NCBI GenBank assembly: GCA_018901625.1
Contig: JAHIEM010000085.1
Span: 1 to 11,009 of the forward strand
Reading direction: 5' to 3'
Length of the DNA: 11,009 bases
Source of the DNA: Nanobdellota archaeon
Lineage (GTDB): Archaea > Nanobdellota > Nanobdellia > Pacearchaeales > GW2011-AR1
The notes below the pieces were generated by a model. The model worked only from the letters and a program-made list of their open reading frames with translations. It did no database searches and had not been told where the DNA came from. Shown here one piece after another: positions 5,377-9,859 of the stretch (the stretch's first letter is position 1; every line of letters begins with the position of its first letter). The position numbers were made by a program, and so were the translations under genes.

Positions 5377-5613
5377 CTATTCAAATCTTACAGTCCTTTT
5401 CTTAATTAAAATCTGATAAGCAACATAAACACTCATTAGAAAGATAAATTCGGCAAGAATAACCTCTATAATCAGAATCCAGAGCCTTTGCTCTTTGAAT
5501 AGAACTGCACCATAAATCAAGATATTCAGGAAGGTAAAAAGGATTAATCCAGCTGTCCCTAAAGATAAACAAGCCCAGTAGTCAAGAATGTTCTTGTTCA
5601 TTTTGTTTTTCAC
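5377..5613 (-). CDS. Small two-helix membrane protein ending in an in-frame amber codon
   Basis: The 78-residue product has hydrophobic segments at about 10-34 (YWACLSLGTAGLILFTFLNI) and 44-67, separated by a short charged turn (FKEQRLW), and a basic end (KKRTVRFE). No family is recognised. It starts at a GTG (5613) whose last bases overlap the TGA of the preceding gene (GTGA, 4-nt overlap), with AAGGA a few bases upstream as a ribosome site. An ATG four codons later (5601) is an alternative. The overlap implies translational coupling with the 134-residue membrane protein. It stops at TAG, and 52 further open codons follow in frame, so the original protein was probably about 131 residues with a charged cytoplasmic tail. 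Confidence 0.62.
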   Translation of the reverse strand: MKNKMNKNILDYWACLSLGTAGLILFTFLNILIYGAVLFKEQRLWILIIEVILAEFIFLMSVYVAYQILIKKRTVRFE

Positions 5614-6014
5614 AATCCCTTAATGAAGAGAATCAAAAGAGGTAAAAGAATTAGAACCCCTATAATTAACAACCCTATTTTCCTGTAAATATTACCTAAA
5701 CTAAAGGGATTCTTCCAATTATTATGATTTTGAATGATACCTGCATATCCTTTTGATTTTGGCATAAAAATTATCTCTATACCTTCTCTGTCTAATATCG
5801 TATAGCCTAATATCCCAAAATATGCTCGATATTTCCACATAAAAAATTTAGCGATAAAGAAAAGTGGAAAAACAACTAATGAAACTAAAAGTGAGAGGAC
5901 TATTATATCAAATATAAAAAAGTCACAAAAACCCACCAAACATAGAAATAAATGGAATAAATAATATCCTCTTCTTGAATAATTTGTTGAATAATTTGTT
6001 TTTTCATTATTCAC
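5610..6014 (-). CDS. Small membrane protein, unknown function
   Basis: The 134-residue protein has about three membrane segments: a long hydrophobic stretch at about 18-60 that can hold two helices, and a C-terminal helix at about 111-131 (IGLLIIGVLILLPLLIL). The polar loop between them (about 62-108) includes GYTILDREGIEIIFMPKSKG and NNWKNPFSLG. No family is recognised. The start is a GTG at 6014; no better in-frame start exists nearby. Near the N-terminus a perfect 12-bp tandem repeat (5977-6000) encodes T-N-Y-S twice. A TATA-like sequence (6031-6038) sits only about 20 nt upstream, so the exact promoter is unclear; it may also be co-transcribed with the DUF2569 gene 28 nt upstream. It overlaps the next gene by 4 nt, which makes these two a pair. 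Confidence 0.62.
   Translation of the reverse strand: MNNEKTNYSTNYSRRGYYLFHLFLCLVGFCDFFIFDIIVLSLLVSLVVFPLFFIAKFFMWKYRAYFGILGYTILDREGIEIIFMPKSKGYAGIIQNHNNWKNPFSLGNIYRKIGLLIIGVLILLPLLILFIKGL
5977..6000. repeat. 12-bp perfect tandem duplication
   Basis: GAATAATTTGTT occurs twice back to back (5977-5988, 5989-6000) inside the start of the 134-residue membrane protein gene and encodes a doubled Thr-Asn-Tyr-Ser. It looks like a recent slippage event. Confidence 0.7.
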
Positions 6015-6042
6015 TTAAGAAATCTAAATCTTATAAATCTGT

Positions 6043-6567
6043 CTATTTAGTAAAGGTATTTTTAACCCTTTTTGAATTTTTGAAATAAATTGTGCCAATT
6101 ATTGCAATTATTAAGAGTAAAATCCATAAGAATAATGGGAAAATAGAAAAACTCTCTGTTTCTCCAGCTCCAAAAAAAGTATATCCTGCAAAACTCACAG
6201 ACACAAATAAGAAACTATACCAAACCCAAATAATTGCCAGATATGGAAATTTTTTGTTTTTAGCATACATAAATGTTAAAACAATTACCTGAAGTACGCA
6301 CCATACCAAAATAAGATACCAGTAGATTACAACATCAGTCATGTCTATTAGCATTTGTGCCCCCATTATTATTCCAAAAATCAAAGCAATCTGCACAAAT
6401 ATCAACCAACCACCCAATCCATAAACAATCTCCGATTTTAATGCTTCTCTCTTCTTGATTTTTTCTTCTTCCTTTTTATGACAGTTCTCACATAAAACCT
6501 TATCTCCAACATAGAAAGATTTCCACATACTTACTTTTTTCTTACATTTCGAGCAGGTGTCTGGCAT
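6043..6567 (-). CDS. Zinc-ribbon plus DUF2569 membrane protein
   Basis: The 174-residue protein joins two parts. Residues 5-30 form a zinc ribbon (C5-x2-C8 and C26-x2-C29 in CSKCKK and CENCHKK). A basic linker (EEEKIKKREALK) follows, then a four-helix membrane domain. The membrane part begins GLGGWLIFVQIALIFG (about 51-66) and ends YFKNSKRVKNTFTK, both hallmarks of DUF2569, a family of four-helix inner membrane proteins of unknown function. The length after the ribbon is normal for the family. A TATA-like box (6588-6597) lies 26 nt before the ATG, implying a leaderless mRNA. The two small membrane protein genes follow on the same strand, so the three may act together in the membrane. No transport or enzymatic role can be assigned. 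Confidence 0.75.
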   Translation of the reverse strand: MPDTCSKCKKKVSMWKSFYVGDKVLCENCHKKEEEKIKKREALKSEIVYGLGGWLIFVQIALIFGIIMGAQMLIDMTDVVIYWYLILVWCVLQVIVLTFMYAKNKKFPYLAIIWVWYSFLFVSVSFAGYTFFGAGETESFSIFPLFLWILLLIIAIIGTIYFKNSKRVKNTFTK

Positions 6568-6587
6568 AATCGTTTATAGTTTTAAGA

Positions 6588-6597
6588 GATTTAAACC
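6588..6597 (-). promoter_or_regulatory. TATA-like box for the DUF2569 gene
   Basis: Minus-strand GGTTTAAATC is centred about 26 nt ahead of the ATG at 6567 and supports a leaderless transcript separate from the upstream secreted-protein gene. Confidence 0.5.
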
Positions 6598-6603
6598 TTT
6601 CTT

Positions 6604-7674
6604 TTAAGCAACAATCTCACTTATTTGCCCAGTAGAAGTCAAATCAACAACGGTACCTACTTTATTATAACTTAAAGTAATATCTCCGTTAAATTGATTT
6701 CCACGAGTAAGTCTGCAAGGTACTCTAATTGATTGATAACTACCTACGCTTATTTTTTTGTTTCTTAAATCTAGAGTCCCACAGTCAGTAATTGCAAGAC
6801 TTTTCAAGGTGTAATCCTCGCCTCCTAAATTTGTAATTTCTAAAGTAATCCCTGTTGTCGCTGCTTTCCAATCATTAAGGTAGAAAGGGGGAATTATAGC
6901 TGCAGAACCATCGGGTGTTTCCTTGCATCTGCATGATGCTGTTTCTCCTCTTGAACTTTGCTTGTAAGTTACTACACATCCCCAGCCCAAATCAGAATAT
7001 GTATCTAGGTGGTTATCCTTTGCATAATCGCAAATAACATTTTTCCTGTCTGTGCTACTTAGATATTTGAAGTAGTTAGGGAATGAAACATTTGAAATTT
7101 CTCCTCCATTTCCACTACCAGAGCTGCTTTCTAATGCATCTATTCTTGTTGCATGTCCCGTTATTGCATCTTGTATAGCAAAAATTATGTTGTTTTTTAT
7201 ATCATCAACTATTGAAAAAATCACACATCTCTGATGTTCGAGATACTTTAGCTTAGTCTTTGTTCTCCATTCATTGAAGCTTTTGTTTATCTCATCTACT
7301 GAGAATCCTTCAACTTCACAACCCCATATGTCATACACATATACCTTTGTCATTCCTTCTGGACTGTCGAATAGGTCATCTTCTATTCTTGAGATTCTTT
7401 GTTCAAAAGAATTTAATGTATCATTTGTCTCTAATTTTTCTCTACGCAACAGATTATATAAAGTAGGGAGTACGAAAGAGGAATTCTGGCAAGAAACTTG
7501 ATACCACCCCATACCAAAACAACATTGGAAAAAGTTACTAACACAATCAGGGTCTACATCACATTTGTCAGTTATTGGATTATAAATCCCATCACAATAT
7601 TCTTCAGCACTCACACTTCCAATCATAAAAACCATTAAGAATAAACCTACTGCTAGCAATACACCTTTTCTCAT
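6604..7674 (-). CDS. Cys-rich secreted protein with pilin-like C-terminal beta domain
   Basis: The 356-residue protein has a clear signal peptide (hydrophobic core about 4-19, cleavage near V-S-A at 21-23). A Cys-rich segment follows: C27, C38, C44, C51, C52 and C62. There is a short coiled-coil-like stretch at about 75-100, a middle region with C119 and C150, a Gly/Ser linker (SSSGSGNGG, 183-191) and more Cys (C215, C233, C248, C250). The last 85 residues are beta-rich, with paired Cys (C298, C320) and an ending of the form FNGDITLSYN ... TSTGQISEIVA, like C-terminal domains in pilin-type and other surface proteins of DPANN archaea. Many Cys imply disulfides outside the cell. There is no C-terminal membrane helix, so it may be released or incorporated in a surface structure. 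The TATA box about 24 nt upstream supports the ATG used. Confidence 0.7.
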   Translation of the reverse strand: MRKGVLLAVGLFLMVFMIGSVSAEEYCDGIYNPITDKCDVDPDCVSNFFQCCFGMGWYQVSCQNSSFVLPTLYNLLRREKLETNDTLNSFEQRISRIEDDLFDSPEGMTKVYVYDIWGCEVEGFSVDEINKSFNEWRTKTKLKYLEHQRCVIFSIVDDIKNNIIFAIQDAITGHATRIDALESSSGSGNGGEISNVSFPNYFKYLSSTDRKNVICDYAKDNHLDTYSDLGWGCVVTYKQSSRGETASCRCKETPDGSAAIIPPFYLNDWKAATTGITLEITNLGGEDYTLKSLAITDCGTLDLRNKKISVGSYQSIRVPCRLTRGNQFNGDITLSYNKVGTVVDLTSTGQISEIVA

Positions 7675-7692
7675 TCATAAAGGGCGTATGAC

Positions 7693-7704
7693 TTTTATTT
7701 AAAA
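7693..7704 (-). promoter_or_regulatory. TATA-like box for the Cys-rich secreted protein
   Basis: Minus-strand TTTTAAATAAAA is centred about 24 nt ahead of the ATG at 7674, consistent with leaderless transcription. Confidence 0.5.
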
Positions 7705-7727
7705 GTATCGCATTAAGAAAAAGTAGT

Positions 7728-7784
7728 GAAAAACGGTCGTTTTCTGAGTGTCTTATTTTCCCTCATAAAAATAGGCTATTTTAC
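7728..7784 (-). terminator. Hairpins downstream of the UDG-like gene
   Basis: Two hairpins lie in the 131-bp gap after the stop at 7806: a near-palindrome AAAATAGGCTATTTT at 7768-7782, and AAAAC-GGTC-GTTTT at 7730-7743. Both have T-rich arms on the minus strand and could end transcription before the next promoter at 7693-7704. Confidence 0.35.
7767..7784. repeat. Left copy of inverted repeat flanking the UDG-like gene
   Basis: AAAAATAGGCTATTTTAC here matches the reverse complement of 8462-8480 except for one inserted T. Both copies sit next to a run of five or six G on the same outer or inner side (7787-7792 and 8458-8462). Confidence 0.45.
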
Positions 7785-7805
7785 ATGGGGGGATTTTAGA
7801 AAGGC

Positions 7806-8384
7806 TTACGTGCCTGTTTTTTCGTATAGGTTTTGAAGAATTTGCTTAAGTTTTTCTTGTTTGCCATATCTAAAAAACCCCTTAAAAAAATTAATTCTTT
7901 CTGAAGAATATTCTGGAAAATAAGTGCCCAACCATTCTTTAACCCGTTTAGTATTAGCGATAATAATCAGATTTTTATTTGGCTTCTTTAACAATTTAAT
8001 TTCTTTTTTCATCCAGAAAACGCTTTCTTTTAATTCCCTTTCCGTAGGAGGAACTCCCGGATTATGCATTACCTTGACAAAATCCGTAAGATGCATATTT
8101 TGTAGCTTTGAATCAGTAAGCATTTTGTAGAATGCCTTATCTATCCAATCAGGAAATTTGTGTTCTTTCCGCTTGTCTCTTGCCAAAGAAGGCCTTTCGG
8201 TTATCCATATTAAGACAGAATTATTAACAATTCCATTTCCATAAAAACCCTTTACTCCATGTATTTCTGGATGGTCCTTATATTCTGAATTATCCCCGTC
8301 AGGCCAAACCCAGATTCTGGTTGTTTGACCAAACTTCTCCTTTAAATTTCCTTCTATCTCCTCAAAAAAGGTGCTTAGATTCAT
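7806..8384 (-). CDS. Uracil-DNA glycosylase superfamily-like protein
   Basis: The 192-residue protein has the layout of the UDG fold. A strand and loop SVLIWITERPS (56-66) sits where family members carry the G-E-x-P-G or G-x-x-P motif A. Next come an F-P-D-W helix, then NMHLTDFVKV (96-105), like the 'TNLVK' segment, then ELKESVFWMKKEIKLLKKPNK with the strand NLIIIANT and a helix (118-151), matching the 'E-x-x-x-C-x-x-x-L-x-x-E-I-x-x-L-x-P' block. Such proteins remove uracil or other damaged bases. Here motif A reads T-E-R-P-S, without the usual activating Asp or Asn, and the late H-P-S motif is not obvious, so activity is uncertain. The gene has its own TATA box 26 nt upstream (leaderless) and is set apart from the nuclease operon by 178 bp. 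Confidence 0.6.
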   Translation of the reverse strand: MNLSTFFEEIEGNLKEKFGQTTRIWVWPDGDNSEYKDHPEIHGVKGFYGNGIVNNSVLIWITERPSLARDKRKEHKFPDWIDKAFYKMLTDSKLQNMHLTDFVKVMHNPGVPPTERELKESVFWMKKEIKLLKKPNKNLIIIANTKRVKEWLGTYFPEYSSERINFFKGFFRYGKQEKLKQILQNLYEKTGT

Positions 8385-8404
8385 AGAAATATCTATCTGG
8401 ACAA

Positions 8405-8415
8405 GTATTTAAATT
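8405..8415 (-). promoter_or_regulatory. TATA-like box for the UDG-like gene
   Basis: Minus-strand AATTTAAATAC is centred about 26 nt before the ATG at 8384, supporting a leaderless mRNA and this start codon. Confidence 0.5.
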
Positions 8416-8461
8416 CTTATAATCAAATAAGCATCTGTTTATTTGTTTCTTAATTTAGGGG

Positions 8462-8480
8462 GTAAAATAAGCCTATTTTT
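8462..8480. repeat. Right copy of inverted repeat flanking the UDG-like gene
   Basis: GTAAAATAAGCCTATTTTT is the near-exact reverse complement of 7767-7784 (one extra base). Each copy is itself almost palindromic, so they may be terminator-like hairpins of the two upstream minus-strand genes or ends of a small mobile unit. Confidence 0.45.
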
Positions 8481-8540
8481 TAGGAGTAGTTTTTTATTAC
8501 TAAATAAAGGGTAGTCAAAAACTTAGTGAAAATATCGAAG

Positions 8541-8570
8541 AGAATAAAAAGACTCCCGAAGGCTAGCCTT
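8541..8570 (-). terminator. Palindrome and T-run after the methyltransferase fragment
   Basis: The 12-bp palindrome AAGGCTAGCCTT (8559-8570) contains the TAG stop of the methyltransferase fragment. On the minus strand it is followed by CGGGAGTC and then TTTTTATTCT (8541-8550), a plausible archaeal T-run terminator for the nuclease operon. Confidence 0.4.
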
Positions 8571-8823
8571 TTTCTATTCTTTCTTTTGCCATATCAAAAA
8601 ATTCTTCGTCTATTTCAATACCTATAAAATTTCTGTTTAGTCTCTTTGCTACTACCCCCGTCGTCCCACTTCCCATAAATGGGTCTAAAATAGTATCTCC
8701 TTCTTTGCTACCTAATAAAATTATTCTCTCCAGTAATTCCTCTGGTTTTTCAGTTGGATGTTTTGTTAGGTGTCTTTTAGCAGTAATATCCCATAAATTT
8801 CTCATTTGCTTACCCCCATTCAA
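8563..8823 (-). CDS. C-terminal fragment of an N4/N6 DNA methyltransferase
   Basis: The open frame encodes the SAM-binding half of a beta-class DNA methyltransferase: NLWDI, then HPTEKPEELLERIILL, then motif I as DPFMGSGTTGVVA, and FIGIEIDEEFFDMAKERI. The target-recognition region and the catalytic D-P-P-Y motif, which precede these in the family, are missing, so the product alone cannot methylate DNA. Homologous sequence continues upstream of any start: bases 8824-8871 read in frame RNLTKKCYFDYQKAKE, until a TAG at 8872-8874. Translation could use the TTG at 8823 or, with GGGGGT ahead of it, the ATG at 8805. It follows the HTH gene in the operon. This is best seen as a decayed gene from a virus or a restriction-modification set; a complementing N-terminal half is not in the window. 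Confidence 0.75.
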   Translation of the reverse strand: MNGGKQMRNLWDITAKRHLTKHPTEKPEELLERIILLGSKEGDTILDPFMGSGTTGVVAKRLNRNFIGIEIDEEFFDMAKERIEKG

Positions 8824-8888
8824 TTCCTTTGCTTTTTGATAGTCGAAATAGCACTTCTTTGTTAAATTTCTCTAATAACTCCTTAAGT

Positions 8889-9071
8889 TTATCTTCCATT
8901 TTTCTTCTTAAAGTCTTTAATTATAACCTGAATAGTAGAATAATGAACTTTAAACATTTTAGCTATATCTTCCTCACTCACGCCCTTTTTATGCTCTTTA
9001 ATTATTAGCCTGTTTCTTTCTTTGTTAATCTTTTTAGTGTGTTCTTGAAGTATTCTTCTAAAGTTTGCCAT
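8889..9071 (-). CDS. Small helix-turn-helix DNA-binding protein
   Basis: The 60-residue basic protein has one helix-turn-helix: NRLIIKEHKKGVSEEDIAKM (first helix and turn, about 20-39), then FKVHYSTIQVIIKDFKKK (recognition helix, 40-57). The 'G-x-S-x-x-x-I-A-x-x-F-x-V-x-x-S-T-I' pattern is that of resolvase, transposase or sigma-like HTH domains. It is too short to hold a catalytic domain and probably binds DNA as an oligomer. A GAGGA ribosome site lies 7 nt before the ATG, and the stop of the HNH gene is 3 nt upstream, so the two are co-translated. It may regulate the operon or act with the HNH protein. Confidence 0.7.
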   Translation of the reverse strand: MANFRRILQEHTKKINKERNRLIIKEHKKGVSEEDIAKMFKVHYSTIQVIIKDFKKKNGR

Positions 9072-9074
9072 TTT

Positions 9075-9407
9075 TTATTCCTCGCTCTTCCTCTTACTTA
9101 AACTAACTTTATATTCCTCATGTCTTTTTGTCCATAATTTCCTTAAATCTTTTTTTGCTTTGTAAGTTATAGCATGGCAAGAAGCACAAATATAGACTTT
9201 GTTATTACAGGACTTGTTATTATGATTTCCGTCTATGTGATGTACGTGGAAAGTTTCTGGCATATCTTCTCCGCATACTGGGCATATTTCTAGATTACCC
9301 TTTTCCCGTATCCATTTTTTAAGAAGTGATGATACGCTCCGAGTATATTTCTGTCGGGTGTTTCTTTCTCCTATTCCTACATTTACTCGCCATTTTTCCT
9401 TACTCAT
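9075..9407 (-). CDS. HNH endonuclease
   Basis: The 110-residue protein holds one HNH nuclease domain. A zinc knuckle is formed by CPVC (42-45) and CASCH (74-78), surrounding the catalytic betabeta-alpha-metal core HVHHIDGNHNN (54-64) and the conserved Asn in NNKVYICASC. HNH enzymes cut DNA using one divalent metal ion bound by these His and Asn residues, and zinc holds the fold. The N-terminal 35 residues are basic (KWIREKG) and probably contact DNA. Small stand-alone HNH proteins are common in viruses as packaging nicking enzymes, homing endonucleases or restriction enzymes. The ATG overlaps the TGA of the RusA-like gene (ATGA) and follows a GAGGAAGG ribosome site, so it belongs to the same operon. 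Confidence 0.88.
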   Translation of the reverse strand: MSKEKWRVNVGIGERNTRQKYTRSVSSLLKKWIREKGNLEICPVCGEDMPETFHVHHIDGNHNNKSCNNKVYICASCHAITYKAKKDLRKLWTKRHEEYKVSLSKRKSEE

Positions 9408-9859
9408 CGTCCTTCCTCTTTTTTTGTTTTATGTTTCTTTACAACAACACCTATAAAAGGTCGCCCATCGTTATAGGAATCTTTTTTAACATCAATTATC
9501 TCTACTTTTAGCTCTTTTATTTGATTTGAGTTATTGAAAGTTATCTTATCTAAAATAGAAATCACGCTTTCTGAAATATCTAAAATATTAACAGATAAGT
9601 CTTCTAGATAGCAACTTAAAGTTATTTTTATTTTATCATTAAGAAATCTCTTCATGTCAGGAAATTGTGTCTTTACTAATACCTGTCTAATAAAATTCTT
9701 TTCTTTGGGTTTTAATTTTTTAAAAGATTTAGGTAAAACTTCCATAGGAAAAGCAAGATAGTCTTTATTTTTGTCATACATTGGAATAACCTTAACTATT
9801 TTTTCTACAACTTTTTTATTCTCTAACAATTCTTCAATATTCTTATTTTTTTCACTCAT
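9404..9859 (-). CDS. RusA-like Holliday-junction resolvase relative with altered acidic residues
   Basis: The 151-residue protein aligns in layout with RusA, the viral-type resolvase that cuts Holliday junctions. A strand KIKITLSCYL (76-85) leads to EDLSVNILDISESVISILDK (86-105), which takes the place of RusA's D-x-D-N-x-x-K-x-x-x-D-x-L block. Then comes ITFNNSNQIKELKVEIIDVK (106-125), in place of the D-D-x-Q-I-x-x-L segment. In RusA three Asp bind the metal; here D-x-D-N reads D-L-S-V-N and D-D reads N-N, so only part of the site remains and the protein may be inactive or may bind junctions without cutting. Similarity is by eye only and another fold cannot be excluded. It is coupled by ATGA overlaps to the nuclease upstream and the HNH gene downstream, with AAGGAG before its ATG. 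Confidence 0.45.
   Translation of the reverse strand: MSEKNKNIEELLENKKVVEKIVKVIPMYDKNKDYLAFPMEVLPKSFKKLKPKEKNFIRQVLVKTQFPDMKRFLNDKIKITLSCYLEDLSVNILDISESVISILDKITFNNSNQIKELKVEIIDVKKDSYNDGRPFIGVVVKKHKTKKEEGR

Noticed and set aside
5377..5379. Pyrrolysine codon
   Set aside because: TAG also ends the first gene (373-375) and the methyltransferase fragment (8563-8565), and no methylamine methyltransferase or pyl gene is in the window; not excluded without the full genome.
8810..8899. 29-codon frame (ATG at 8899) overlapping the upstream part of the methyltransferase fragment
   Set aside because: No ribosome site, no recognisable domain, and the competing frame over the same bases encodes conserved-looking methyltransferase sequence.
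8889..9407. Insertion sequence made of the HTH and HNH genes
   Set aside because: No terminal inverted repeats or target duplication were seen, and both genes are translationally coupled to the upstream operon.
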